NCBI GenBank assembly: GCA_946480635.1 | Contig: CAMLKV010000056.1 | Span: 1 to 9,635, forward strand | Source: an uncultured Flavobacterium sp. | Lineage (GTDB): Bacteria > Bacteroidota > Bacteroidia > Flavobacteriales > Flavobacteriaceae | Length of the DNA stretch: 9,635 nt | Direction: 5' to 3' | Part shown: positions 1 to 7,501 of the stretch, one piece after another | How positions within the stretch are numbered: position 1 is the stretch's first letter | Layout of the letters: every line of letters begins with the position of its first letter | Translations under genes and position numbers: made by a program | Notes under the pieces: model-generated | The model's database searches: none | The model's input: the letters and a program-made list of their open reading frames with translations, nothing else | What the model was told of the DNA's origin: nothing

Positions 1-615
1 CTTGGGAATCATAAAGATTTAGGAGTTCATACAGAAATGATTAGTGATGGTGTTGTAGATTTAATGGAGAAAGAAATTATTAACAATAGATTCAAAGGAA
101 CCCATTTAAACAGAACAATAACAAGTTTTGCATTTGGCACAAAAAAATTATACGATTATATAAATGATAATCCTGCTTTTGCTTTTATGGATGTTGAGCA
201 CGTAAACTATCCAATTAATATCATGAAAAATAAAAAAATGGTAGCTATCAATTCAGCTATAGAAATTGATTTGACTGGTCAGGTTTGTGCAGATTCTATA
301 GGAAGTTACCAGTTTAGTGGAATTGGTGGGCAAATGGATTTTATGCGTGGCGCAGCACTTTCTGAAGGCGGTAAACCTATTATAGCTATTTCTTCGAGAA
401 CCAAAAAAGGAGTTTCAAGAATTGTGCCTTTCCTTAAACAAGGAGCAGGAGTGGTGACAACTAGAGGGCATATACATTATGTAGTGACTGAATTTGGTAC
501 AGCTTATTTGTATGGAAAAAATTTAAGGCAAAGAGCTAAAGCACTTATAGAGATTTCTCATCCAGAAGATAGGGAAATGCTGGAAAGAGCGGCATTCGAG
601 AGATTTGATAAATAA
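1..615 (+). CDS. acetyl-CoA hydrolase / 4-hydroxybutyrate CoA-transferase family protein, C-terminal part (5' end outside window)
   Basis: The frame is open from base 1, so this is the last 204 codons of a longer gene; family members are roughly 430 residues. Members move CoA between acyl groups (for example 4-hydroxybutyrate or acetate) or hydrolyse acetyl-CoA, in the cytoplasm. The fragment begins with DLGVHTEMISDGVVDL; by family analogy the glutamate of HTEM is the likely CoA-accepting catalytic residue, an inference from its position. Further on come the glycine-rich GIGGQMDFMRGA (about residues 107-118 of the fragment) and TTRGHIHYVVTEFGTAYL, both characteristic of the C-terminal acetyl-CoA hydrolase domain. 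The ATG at 37 is internal, because the conserved sequence continues upstream of it. A terminator follows, so it is transcriptionally separate from the SUF genes. The family is clear; the exact substrate is not. Confidence 0.9.
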   Translation, partial: LGNHKDLGVHTEMISDGVVDLMEKEIINNRFKGTHLNRTITSFAFGTKKLYDYINDNPAFAFMDVEHVNYPINIMKNKKMVAINSAIEIDLTGQVCADSIGSYQFSGIGGQMDFMRGAALSEGGKPIIAISSRTKKGVSRIVPFLKQGAGVVTTRGHIHYVVTEFGTAYLYGKNLRQRAKALIEISHPEDREMLERAAFERFDK

Positions 616-635
616 TATTTTGAAATTCATTGGAT

Positions 636-665
636 AAAAAAGGGAAGTGTAACTTCCCTTTTTTT
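636..665 (+). terminator. Rho-independent terminator after the CoA-transferase gene
   Basis: Bases 636-648 (A6 then GGGAAGT) pair perfectly with 652-664 (ACTTCCC then T6) around a 3-nt loop, and a run of seven T follows the GC part. It lies 20 bases past the stop codon. The A-tract and T-tract symmetry means it could also work in the other direction, but no minus-strand gene faces it here. Confidence 0.9.
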
Positions 666-740
666 AATTAAAATAGAGATTATTTATTAAATGATTAGTT
701 ATAAAAATGTTAGTAATTATGAAAAAGGGTTTTTATGTTA

Positions 741-748
741 TATCTTTG
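741..748 (+). promoter_or_regulatory. Bacteroidota -7 promoter element for the sufA-like/sufBCD unit
   Basis: TATCTTTG matches the Bacteroidota TAnnTTTG -7 consensus. It lies downstream of the CoA-transferase terminator and 40 bases before the first ATG, the expected place. The -33 region is poor: only TTATG at 717-721 sits near the expected distance, and no clear TTTG is present. Transcription would start around 753-756, giving a leader of roughly 35 nt. Confidence 0.65.
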
Positions 749-764
749 CGGTTTAAAACAATTA

Positions 765-783
765 ATTTAGACAAAATCAAAAT
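765..783 (+). promoter_or_regulatory. candidate shared SUF leader/operator element, copy 1 (imperfect dyad)
   Basis: ATTTAGACAAAATCAAAAT sits 5 bases upstream of the first SUF start codon. It matches 17 of 19 positions of a perfect dyad found 6 bases upstream of sufS (6246-6264), and the following TAA-like bases also agree. Here only the left half-site is intact; the right half reads TCAAAAT instead of TCTAAAT. It could bind a regulator or shape translation initiation. No function is proven, and A-rich leaders can resemble each other by chance. Confidence 0.4.
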
Positions 784-788
784 AAGCG

Positions 789-1118
789 ATGATAAAAGTT
801 TCAGAATCAGCAAGTAAGAAAATTGTCGATATGATGCAAGACGATGGTTTTGACCCTTCAAATGATTATGTTCGTGTAGGGGTTAAGAGCGGAGGATGTT
901 CTGGGTTGTCATATGAGTTAAAATTTGACAAAGAAATTGGTGAGAATGATAAAGTTTTTGAAGACAATAATGTAAAAATAGCTGTCGAGAAAAAATCATT
1001 TTTATACTTAGCTGGAACTATTTTAGAATACTCAGGAGGTTTAAACGGAAAAGGATTTGTTTTCAACAATCCTAATGCACAACGTACGTGTGGGTGCGGA
1101 GAGAGCTTTTCGTTATAA
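789..1118 (+). CDS. sufA: HesB/IscA/SufA-type A-type iron-sulfur carrier protein
   Basis: This 109-residue protein has the usual length of A-type carriers. The three expected cysteines are present: Cys37 in GGCSGLSY, and Cys101 and Cys103 in the C-terminal CGCGESF. In the family these bind an iron-sulfur cluster (or iron) that is received from the SUF scaffold and handed to apoproteins in the cytoplasm. It is the first gene of the SUF unit, with sufB starting 15 bases after its stop, so it is probably cotranscribed with sufBCD. The start is the only ATG giving the full N-terminus, and no Shine-Dalgarno sequence is seen, as is normal for this phylum. The symbol sufA follows from context; the fold alone cannot separate SufA, IscA and ErpA roles. 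Confidence 0.93.
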   Translation: MIKVSESASKKIVDMMQDDGFDPSNDYVRVGVKSGGCSGLSYELKFDKEIGENDKVFEDNNVKIAVEKKSFLYLAGTILEYSGGLNGKGFVFNNPNAQRTCGCGESFSL

Positions 1119-1133
1119 TACAAAAAACAAATT

Positions 1134-2582
1134 ATGTCAAAATATACAGAGGACGATTTAAAAATCGAACTTGAAAATAAAGAGTACGAGTACGGTTTTT
1201 ACACTGATATAGAATCGGAAACGTTTCCTGCAGGGTTAAACGAAGATATCGTTCGTGCTATTTCGAAAAAGAAAAATGAGCCAGAATGGATGACTGAATG
1301 GCGCTTGGAAGCGTTCCGTATTTGGAATGAAATGGAGGAGCCAGAATGGGCAAATGTTAAATACGAAAAACCAGATTTTCAGGCAGTATCATATTATTCA
1401 GCTCCAAAGAAAAAAGATAAATATGAAAGTCTTGATGAGGTTGATCCTGAGTTATTGGAAACTTTCAAAAAACTTGGTATTTCTATTGATGAGCAAAAAC
1501 AATTAGTTGGAGTTGCTGTAGATATTGTAATGGACTCAGTTTCTGTTGCTACTACTTTCAAAAAGACTCTAGCAGAAAAAGGTATTATTTTCTGTTCAAT
1601 TTCAGAAGCAATTCAAGAACATCCTGAATTAGTTCGCAAATATATCGGGTCAGTTGTACCACAAAGAGATAATTTCTATGCAGCATTAAATTCAGCTGTG
1701 TTTTCTGATGGTTCATTCTGTTATATTCCAAAAGGAGTTAGATGTCCAATGGAATTATCCACTTACTTCAGAATTAATCAAGGAGGAACAGGTCAGTTTG
1801 AAAGAACATTAGTAATTGCTGATGAAGGCAGTTATGTTTCTTATCTTGAAGGTTGTACTGCTCCAAGTCGTGATGAAAATCAATTACACGCTGCGGTAGT
1901 TGAATTGATTGCTCTTGATGATGCCGAAATAAAATATTCAACAGTACAAAACTGGTATCCTGGAAATAAAGAAGGTAAAGGAGGAGTTTTTAACTTCGTG
2001 ACGAAACGTGGTTTATGCGAAAAAAATGCAAAAATTTCTTGGACACAGGTAGAAACTGGATCTGCAGTAACATGGAAATATCCTTCATGTGTATTGAAAG
2101 GAGATAATTCAATTGGAGAATTTTATTCTATCGCAGTAACAAATAACTACCAACAAGCAGATACTGGAACTAAGATGATTCATTTAGGTAAAAACACTAA
2201 ATCGACAATCATTTCCAAAGGTATCTCAGCAGGAAAATCTCAAAACAGTTATAGAGGATTAGTACAAATTAGTTCGCGTGCCGAAAATGCTCGTAATTTC
2301 TCTCAATGTGACTCATTGTTAATGGGTAATAATTGTGGAGCCCATACTTTTCCATATATCGAATCTAATAATTCAACAGCAAAAATAGAGCATGAAGCAA
2401 CAACTTCTAAAATTGGAGAAGATCAAGTGTTCTATTGTAACCAACGTGGAATTCCAACAGAGAAAGCCATTGCATTAATTGTTAATGGATTTAGTAAAGA
2501 TGTTTTAAATAAACTTCCAATGGAGTTTGCTGTAGAAGCACAAAAACTATTAGAAATTTCTTTGGAAGGAAGTGTTGGATAA
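1134..2582 (+). CDS. sufB: Fe-S cluster assembly scaffold protein SufB
   Basis: This is the core scaffold subunit of the SufBC2D complex, on which sulfur from SufE and iron are assembled into clusters in the cytoplasm. It has 482 residues, against 495 in E. coli. The C-terminal beta-helix region is highly conserved: [18 protein letters not shown], then [19 protein letters not shown] and [20 protein letters not shown]. Counted from the C-terminus, Cys392 corresponds to E. coli Cys405 and Glu421 to Glu434, residues needed for cluster assembly there; both are kept, so the protein should be active. Its gene lies between the A-type carrier and sufC with short gaps (15 and 30 bases), consistent with one transcript. 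The start at MSKYTEDDL gives the usual short N-terminus. Confidence 0.98.
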   Translation: MSKYTEDDLKIELENKEYEYGFYTDIESETFPAGLNEDIVRAISKKKNEPEWMTEWRLEAFRIWNEMEEPEWANVKYEKPDFQAVSYYSAPKKKDKYESLDEVDPELLETFKKLGISIDEQKQLVGVAVDIVMDSVSVATTFKKTLAEKGIIFCSISEAIQEHPELVRKYIGSVVPQRDNFYAALNSAVFSDGSFCYIPKGVRCPMELSTYFRINQGGTGQFERTLVIADEGSYVSYLEGCTAPSRDENQLHAAVVELIALDDAEIKYSTVQNWYPGNKEGKGGVFNFVTKRGLCEKNAKISWTQVETGSAVTWKYPSCVLKGDNSIGEFYSIAVTNNYQQADTGTKMIHLGKNTKSTIISKGISAGKSQNSYRGLVQISSRAENARNFSQCDSLLMGNNCGAHTFPYIESNNSTAKIEHEATTSKIGEDQVFYCNQRGIPTEKAIALIVNGFSKDVLNKLPMEFAVEAQKLLEISLEGSVG

Positions 2583-2612
2583 TCAAATTTTAAAATAAAA
2601 AGATACTATAGT

Positions 2613-3350
2613 ATGTTAACTATAAAGAATTTACATGCCTCTGTAGAGGACAAAGAAATATTAAAAGGAATTAATTTAGAAATCAAAGCGGGTGAGGTAC
2701 ATGCTATCATGGGACCAAATGGAGCTGGAAAATCTACACTTTCATCTATTATTGCTGGAAATGAAAACTATGAAGTGTCAGAAGGAGAAATTATCCTTGA
2801 AGGAGAAGATATTTCAGAATTAGCACCAGACGAAAGAGCACATAAAGGTGTATTTTTATCATTTCAATACCCAGTAGAAATTCCAGGAGTTTCGGTAACT
2901 AATTTCATCAAAACGGCTATCAATGAAAAGCGTAAAGCAAATGGTGAAGAAGAAATGCCAGCTAATGAAATGTTGAAAAAAATCCGTGAGAAATCTGAAT
3001 TGTTAGAAATGGACAGAAAATTCCTTTCTCGTTCATTAAACGAAGGTTTCTCAGGTGGTGAAAAGAAACGTAATGAGATTTTCCAAATGGCAATGTTGGA
3101 ACCTAAAATTGCTATTCTTGACGAAACCGATTCAGGTTTAGATATCGATGCACTTCGTATTGTGGCAAATGGTGTAAATAAACTTAAAAGTGAAAACAAT
3201 GCTGTTTTAGTTATTACACATTACCAACGTTTGTTAGAATATATTGTTCCTGATTTCGTTCACGTTTTAATGGATGGAAAAATCATTAAATCGGGAGGAA
3301 AAGAATTGGCACTTGAGCTTGAAGAAAAAGGATACGATTGGTTGAAATAA
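2613..3350 (+). CDS. sufC: Fe-S cluster assembly ATPase SufC
   Basis: A cytoplasmic ABC-type ATPase of 245 residues (E. coli SufC has 248) that powers the SufBCD scaffold; it has no membrane domain and is not a transporter. Visible motifs are Walker [10 protein letters not shown] (34-42), Q-loop Gln85 in [11 protein letters not shown], the SUF-type signature [12 protein letters not shown] (145-156), Walker [13 protein letters not shown] with Asp170 and Glu171, and the H-loop His203 in VITHYQRLL. The EKKR following the SGG signature and the DETDSGLD wording are typical of SufC rather than general ABC ATPases. It follows sufB by 30 bases. Downstream, a 97-base gap with a palindromic repeat separates it from sufD, the longest gap within this unit. 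Confidence 0.98.
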   Translation: MLTIKNLHASVEDKEILKGINLEIKAGEVHAIMGPNGAGKSTLSSIIAGNENYEVSEGEIILEGEDISELAPDERAHKGVFLSFQYPVEIPGVSVTNFIKTAINEKRKANGEEEMPANEMLKKIREKSELLEMDRKFLSRSLNEGFSGGEKKRNEIFQMAMLEPKIAILDETDSGLDIDALRIVANGVNKLKSENNAVLVITHYQRLLEYIVPDFVHVLMDGKIIKSGGKELALELEEKGYDWLK

Positions 3351-3371
3351 TTGGCTTGATTTAACACAAAC

Positions 3372-3434
3372 TTGTCATACTGACGAAGTAGAAGTATCTC
3401 ATAGTGAGATTCCTCATTTCATTCGGAATGACAA
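3372..3434. repeat. 63-nt imperfect palindrome between sufC and sufD, probably a dispersed palindromic repeat
   Basis: The ends TTGTCAT (3372-3378) and ATGACAA (3428-3434) are perfectly complementary. The centre ATCTCA (3396-3401) pairs with TGAGAT (3405-3410) around a TAG loop. Between these the two 23-base arms are of equal length and just over half complementary, so the whole element can fold as one long interrupted hairpin. Read on the minus strand it begins TTGTCATTCCGAATGAAATG, which resembles the GTCATTnCGA-type palindromic repeats scattered through many flavobacterial and other bacterial genomes (from memory, not searched). No ORF or transposase belongs to it, and no second copy is in this window. 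In the transcript it would form a hairpin ending 13 bases before the sufD ATG. Confidence 0.75.
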
Positions 3435-3447
3435 AGATGAGATAAGA

Positions 3448-4764
3448 ATGGATTTAAAAGAAAAATTACTTTCATCATTTATGGCTTTTGAAGAAAAGGT
3501 CGATGTAGCTACCGAGTTACACGATGTTAGAACTTCAGCCTTAAAGAATTTTGAAACAAAAGGGTTTCCTTCTAAAAAAGAGGAAGCTTGGAAATATACT
3601 TCGCTAAATGCGATTTTAAAAAATGATTTCAGCATTTTTCCTAAAAAGGAACATGCTATCGAAATCAAAGACGTAAAAAAATACTTCATCAACGATGTGG
3701 ATACGTATAAAGTAATCTTCATTGATGGTGTTTTTAGTACGTTTTTATCCTCAACTACACATGACGGATTGGATGTTTGCTTAATGTCATCGGCATTAAC
3801 AAAACCGAAGTATAAAATGATTATCGATACATACTTTAACCAAGTAGCAAGTAAAGAGGAATCATTAACGACTTTAAATACTGCTTTTTCTTACGAAGGA
3901 GCTTACATCAATATCCCAAAGAGTAAAGTAGTTGAAAAACCTATTGAGATCATTTATTTCTCTACAGGTAACGAAGCGGCTTTAATGGTACAACCACGTA
4001 ACTTGGTTATTGTGGGAGAAAATGCTCACGTACAAATTGTAGAGCGTCATCAGAGTTTGAATGAAAATCCAGTGTTGACCAATTCGGTTACTGAGATTTT
4101 TGCTCAAAAACGTGCCATTGTTGATTATTATAAAATTCAAAACGATGTGCAAACGGCTAATTTGATTGATAATACATATATCTCTCAAAAACAAGAAAGC
4201 CGCGTTGCTGTGCATACATTCTCTTTTGGTGGAAATATCACTCGTAACAATTTGAATTTCTATCACCATGGAGAAAGAATCGATTCTACCTTAAAAGGTA
4301 TTACTATTATTGGAGATAAACAACACGTTGATCATTATACTTTGGTAAACCATGAACAACCAAACTGCGAAAGTCATCAGAATTATAAAACAATTTTAGA
4401 TGGAAATTCGACAGGAGTGTTCAATGGTAAAATTTATGTGGAGAAGGAAGCGCAAAAAACAGACGCTTTTCAACAAAACAACAATATCTTACTAAGTGAT
4501 AAAGCAACTATTAATGCAAAACCACAATTAGAGATTTTTGCAGATGATGTAAAATGTTCACACGGATGTACGATTGGTCAGTTAGATGAAAACGCGATGT
4601 TCTATATGCAACAACGCGGAATACCTAAAAAAGAAGCTAAAGCTTTATTGATGTACGCTTTTACCAGCGAAGTAACAGCAAGTATCAAAATACCGGAATT
4701 AAAATCTAAAATCGCTCGAATCATTGCCGATAAATTAGGCGTGAAAATGGGATTTGATTTATAG
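3448..4764 (+). CDS. sufD: Fe-S cluster assembly protein SufD
   Basis: A SufB paralogue that pairs with SufB and SufC in the SufBC2D scaffold; in E. coli it is needed for iron acquisition during assembly. The protein has 438 residues (E. coli SufD has 423). The N-terminal segment includes FPSKKEEAWKYTSL, the R/KxEEWKYT-like motif usual in SufD. The C-terminal core has CSHGCTIGQLDENAMFYMQQRGI, where Cys370 and His372 match E. coli Cys358 and His360, the latter functionally important. The start MDLKEKLL is the first ATG after the palindromic repeat, preceded by the A/G-rich GAGATAAGA. It is the last gene of its transcription unit: a bidirectional terminator begins 12 bases after the stop codon. 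Confidence 0.97.
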   Translation: MDLKEKLLSSFMAFEEKVDVATELHDVRTSALKNFETKGFPSKKEEAWKYTSLNAILKNDFSIFPKKEHAIEIKDVKKYFINDVDTYKVIFIDGVFSTFLSSTTHDGLDVCLMSSALTKPKYKMIIDTYFNQVASKEESLTTLNTAFSYEGAYINIPKSKVVEKPIEIIYFSTGNEAALMVQPRNLVIVGENAHVQIVERHQSLNENPVLTNSVTEIFAQKRAIVDYYKIQNDVQTANLIDNTYISQKQESRVAVHTFSFGGNITRNNLNFYHHGERIDSTLKGITIIGDKQHVDHYTLVNHEQPNCESHQNYKTILDGNSTGVFNGKIYVEKEAQKTDAFQQNNNILLSDKATINAKPQLEIFADDVKCSHGCTIGQLDENAMFYMQQRGIPKKEAKALLMYAFTSEVTASIKIPELKSKIARIIADKLGVKMGFDL

Positions 4765-4776
4765 TACATATTAAAT

Positions 4777-4805
4777 AAAAAAGCCACTCATTGAGTGGCT
4801 TTTTT
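4777..4805. terminator. bidirectional Rho-independent terminator between sufD and the convergent serine hydrolase gene
   Basis: A6 plus GCCACTC (4777-4789) pairs perfectly with GAGTGGC plus T6 (4793-4805) around the loop ATT. The flanking A- and T-tracts make it work on both strands, ending sufD from the left and the minus-strand hydrolase (stop at 4807) from the right. Together they form a compact convergent junction of only 42 bases. Confidence 0.92.
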
Positions 4806-4806
4806 A

Positions 4807-6144
4807 TTACTTCACACTTGCTAAAATATCTTTTATCAATTCATTCAAATCGATGTGGTCATAACCTAAACGGACAACTACCATATCATGCGATGGAATA
4901 ATGAATACTCTTTGACCTTGAAAACCATCGGCATAGTAAACATCTTTCGGGCAATCAGGCATTGCGCCTCCAGCATTCAACCAGAATTGTGCACCGTACT
5001 GATTATTAGAAGTAGGAGTAGGAGTTGATACATATTTGGTCCAATTTGGATCAAATAATTGTTCACCGTTCCAATTCCCGTTGTGTAGATATAATAGTCC
5101 AAATTTTGCCCAATCACGAGCGTTTGCCCATGCGTATGATGAACCAATGTAATTTCCTTTTAAATCGGCTTCAACAAGCATCGAATGCATACCAATTTTG
5201 TCAATTAAAGCACTATACCAAAAATCTAAATATTCTTGGTGGTTTTTAAATTGTTTGCGTAGAACTCCTGATAATAAATTTGTAGTCCCTGAAGAATAAT
5301 TCCAAGTTGCATTTGGTTTTCCTACTAATGGTTTGTTGATTTGAGATTTAGTCATGTCACTCTCTTGAAAAAGCATTTTTGTAACATCAGATATTTTCCC
5401 ATAATCTTCATCCCATTCTAAACCCGAATTCATTTGTAATAGGTTGTTGATGGTAATGTTTTTTCTTTCATCATTGGCCCATTCTTTAATTGGAGCAGGT
5501 TGATTTACATTCAGTTTGCCTTGCTTTTGTAAAATACCAAATAAAGTTGAGGTAATACTTTTAGTCATAGACCAACCCAATAATCTGGAATCTTTAGAAA
5601 ATCCGGGAGCATATTTTTCGGCTATAATTTGGTCTTTATACACGACAACAAGAGCACGAGTGCATTTTTTACCTTCAGTATTTGGTTCAAAAGCCTTATT
5701 TACAGCTTTGTTTAGTTTGTTAAAATCAACATTTGTAAAGCTAGATTTTACAGGTTCTCCATCTCCATAAGGGAAAGGAGTTGACTTGTTTAGCGTAAAA
5801 CTTCTTTTAGGAACTAAGTAAGGTTCAGATTCATTATAATCATCATTTACCAAGACAGCACCTAAGCCTTCTCGATAAATTGCTTTTCTTGATTTTAGTC
5901 CATAAACAGAGGCTTCTGCATACTTTTCTTTTTGATTGATTTCGTTATCAGCTAAATCGATAAGGTCAATATCATTATCTCCTTTTTCAATAACATCTAA
6001 TGTGCGATTGTCTAAAAAATGTCCAGAAGCAACACTTTTTGAAGAAAAACCAGAAATCAAATCCAGTTTTGGATACGTATCAAATCCTAAATAAATGATG
6101 CCAGCTAAAAGTACAAGGCCTAAAAAACGAAATATCTTTTTCAT
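4807..6144 (-). CDS. membrane-anchored serine hydrolase, beta-lactamase/6-aminohexanoate-dimer hydrolase-like (COG1680 type)
   Basis: A 445-residue protein from the chosen start MKKIFRFLGLVLLAGIIYLG; an in-frame ATG 8 codons upstream adds MHQSNFLT, which would spoil the lysine-then-hydrophobic export signal, so it was not chosen. Residues 5-20 form one membrane segment without a lipobox cysteine, implying an inner-membrane anchor or cleaved signal with the rest in the periplasm. The catalytic domain starts near residue 140: SMTK (Ser192, Lys195) is the SxxK nucleophile motif, WNYSSGTTNLLSG holds Tyr283 as the YxS/N element, and GFQGQ (407-411) is at the usual third-motif position. Family members are esterases, amide or peptide hydrolases and rarely true beta-lactamases, so the substrate is unknown. 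It lies antiparallel inside the SUF locus, an unexpected place, and I see no clear promoter for it. Confidence 0.85.
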   Translation of the reverse strand: MKKIFRFLGLVLLAGIIYLGFDTYPKLDLISGFSSKSVASGHFLDNRTLDVIEKGDNDIDLIDLADNEINQKEKYAEASVYGLKSRKAIYREGLGAVLVNDDYNESEPYLVPKRSFTLNKSTPFPYGDGEPVKSSFTNVDFNKLNKAVNKAFEPNTEGKKCTRALVVVYKDQIIAEKYAPGFSKDSRLLGWSMTKSITSTLFGILQKQGKLNVNQPAPIKEWANDERKNITINNLLQMNSGLEWDEDYGKISDVTKMLFQESDMTKSQINKPLVGKPNATWNYSSGTTNLLSGVLRKQFKNHQEYLDFWYSALIDKIGMHSMLVEADLKGNYIGSSYAWANARDWAKFGLLYLHNGNWNGEQLFDPNWTKYVSTPTPTSNNQYGAQFWLNAGGAMPDCPKDVYYADGFQGQRVFIIPSHDMVVVRLGYDHIDLNELIKDILASVK

Positions 6145-6236
6145 AGTGAGAAAATTAGATTGATGCAATTTAGGAAATAGCTATCAATGCATAAAAAAGA
6201 TTTATTAAATAATTCTTCTATTCTTGGTCAAATAAC

Positions 6237-6244
6237 TACTTTTG
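6237..6244 (+). promoter_or_regulatory. Bacteroidota -7 promoter element for the sufS unit
   Basis: TACTTTTG fits TAnnTTTG exactly and ends 26 bases before the sufS ATG. No convincing -33 TTTG is at the expected distance (a TTG at 6224-6226 is too close). The element makes sense because the antiparallel hydrolase and the terminator cut sufS off from the sufBCD transcript. It also lies inside the longer reading frame that starts at 6187, arguing for the later sufS start. Confidence 0.6.
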
Positions 6245-6245
6245 T

Positions 6246-6264
6246 ATTTAGAAAAAATCTAAAT
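6246..6264 (+). promoter_or_regulatory. candidate shared SUF leader/operator element, copy 2 (perfect dyad)
   Basis: ATTTAGAAAAAATCTAAAT is a perfect inverted repeat: 7-base arms ATTTAGA and TCTAAAT around five A. It begins 2 bases after the -7 element, so it would overlap the transcription start, and ends 6 bases before the sufS ATG. The same place before the sufA-like gene (765-783) has a 17/19 match. A 19-base dyad at a transcription start is a typical repressor-site geometry, but no regulator gene is in the window and the family is unknown. Confidence 0.45.
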
Positions 6265-6270
6265 AATAAA

Positions 6271-7485
6271 ATGTTAGATATCCAAAAAATAAGAGCTGAT
6301 TTCCCCATTTTAGAGCAAAAAGTAAATGGAAAACCTTTAATATATTTTGATAACGGAGCCACTTCGCAAAAACCTAAAGTGGTTATCGATGCGATAACAA
6401 AATACTACGAAGAAATTAATGCAAACATTCATAGAGGAGTACACACTTTAAGCCAGTTAGCGACTGATGCGTACGAAGTATCTCGTGAGAAAGTGCAAAA
6501 ACATATTAATGCAAAAGAAGTGTATGAAGTAATTTTTACTTCAGGAACTACTCAAGGGATTAATTTAGTTGCTAATGGGTTTGCTTCATTAATCTATAAA
6601 GATGACGAAGTAATGGTTTCGGCACTAGAACATCATAGTAATATTGTGCCTTGGCAGTTTTTATGCGAAAAAACAGGAGCGAAGTTGGTTGTGATTCCAA
6701 TGAATGAAAAAGGAGAATTGGTTATGTCTGAATATGACCGATTACTTTCTACCAAAACCAAAATTGTAGCCGTAAACCATATTTCAAACGCATTGGGTAC
6801 TATTAACCCAATCGAGTATATCATTAAAAAAGCACATGGAGTTGGAGCAGCTGTTTTAGTCGATGGAGCACAAGCCACACCACATATAAAACCAGATGTG
6901 CAAGCTTTAGATTGTGATTTTTATGTGTTTTCAGGACATAAAATTTGTGGGCCAACCGGTGTTGGAATTTTATATGGTAAAGAAAAATGGTTGAATAAGT
7001 TACCACCTTATATGGGCGGTGGTGAAATGATAAAAGAAGTTACTTTCGAGAAAACCACCTATGCTGATTTACCTCACAAGTTTGAAGCTGGAACACCAAA
7101 CATAGCAGATGGTATTGTTTTGGGAACTGCTATTGATTATTTAAATGAAGTGGGTTTCGAAAACATTCAAAAGCAGGAAAGAGAATTATTAGCTCACGCA
7201 ACCGAAAGATTGTTAGAGATAGAGGGTTTGAAGATTTATGGGACTTCAGAAAATAAAACTTCAGTCGTGTCTTTTAACATAGAAGGAATTCATCCTTACG
7301 ACATTGGAACAATTATTGATAAACTTGGTATAGCGGTTCGCACAGGTCATCATTGCGCTCAACCTATTATGAATTATTTCGATATTCCGGGCACTGTAAG
7401 AGCAAGTTTTTCGTTTTATAATACAAAAGAGGAAATTGATACCTTTGTTGATGCTGTGAAAAAAGCAAAAATGATGTTGTCATAA
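6271..7485 (+). CDS. sufS: SufS-type cysteine desulfurase
   Basis: A group II PLP-dependent cysteine desulfurase that turns cysteine into alanine and holds the sulfur as a persulfide for SufE. From the ATG at 6271 it has 404 residues, close to E. coli SufS (406), and starts with the typical MLDIQKIRADFPIL. Conserved points are YFDNGATSQKP (25-35), LEHHSNIVPWQ (119-129) with His121 over the cofactor, VDGAQATPH (197-205), the PLP lysine Lys224 in SGHKICGPTG, and the catalytic Cys362 in VRTGHHCAQP, matching E. coli Cys364. The frame extends 28 codons upstream to 6187, but that stretch has no family similarity and covers the likely promoter. It heads the second SUF unit, 16 bases before a lipoprotein gene. 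Confidence 0.97.
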   Translation: MLDIQKIRADFPILEQKVNGKPLIYFDNGATSQKPKVVIDAITKYYEEINANIHRGVHTLSQLATDAYEVSREKVQKHINAKEVYEVIFTSGTTQGINLVANGFASLIYKDDEVMVSALEHHSNIVPWQFLCEKTGAKLVVIPMNEKGELVMSEYDRLLSTKTKIVAVNHISNALGTINPIEYIIKKAHGVGAAVLVDGAQATPHIKPDVQALDCDFYVFSGHKICGPTGVGILYGKEKWLNKLPPYMGGGEMIKEVTFEKTTYADLPHKFEAGTPNIADGIVLGTAIDYLNEVGFENIQKQERELLAHATERLLEIEGLKIYGTSENKTSVVSFNIEGIHPYDIGTIIDKLGIAVRTGHHCAQPIMNYFDIPGTVRASFSFYNTKEEIDTFVDAVKKAKMMLS

Positions 7486-7501
7486 TTTAAAACTAAAAAC
7501 T

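Noticed and set aside
866..1123. Minus-strand open frame across the sufA-like gene
   Set aside because: It lies wholly opposite a conserved gene, has no recognisable motifs and no start signals. It is a shadow frame, as are the antisense frames in sufC, sufD and sufS and the frames opposite the hydrolase gene.
3351..3447. A terminator or hidden small gene between sufC and sufD
   Set aside because: The hairpin has no T-tract after it and the gap has no convincing reading frame. A palindromic repeat explains the sequence better.
4807..6144. Reading the SxxK hydrolase as an antibiotic-resistance beta-lactamase
   Set aside because: SxxK and Tyr motifs are shared by esterases, NylB-like amidases and peptidases. 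The third motif is GFQGQ rather than KTG, and the long N-terminal part is unlike class C enzymes, so resistance is not supported.
6145..6168. Upstream in-frame ATG adding 8 residues (MHQSNFLT) to the serine hydrolase
   Set aside because: The second Met begins MKKIFRFLGLVLLAG, a standard export signal; the extension would put uncharged residues before it.
6158..6218. Loose repeats ATTGAT/ATCAAT and ATGCA in the hydrolase-sufS intergenic region
   Set aside because: The arms are only 6 bases in AT-rich DNA, with no relation to a promoter element, and I could not find a TAnnTTTG match for the minus-strand gene there.
6187..6270. Upstream in-frame ATG that would extend SufS by 28 residues
   Set aside because: The extension has no similarity to the family N-terminus, contains the likely promoter and dyad, and the ATG at 6271 gives the usual 404-residue length beginning MLDIQKIRADFPIL.
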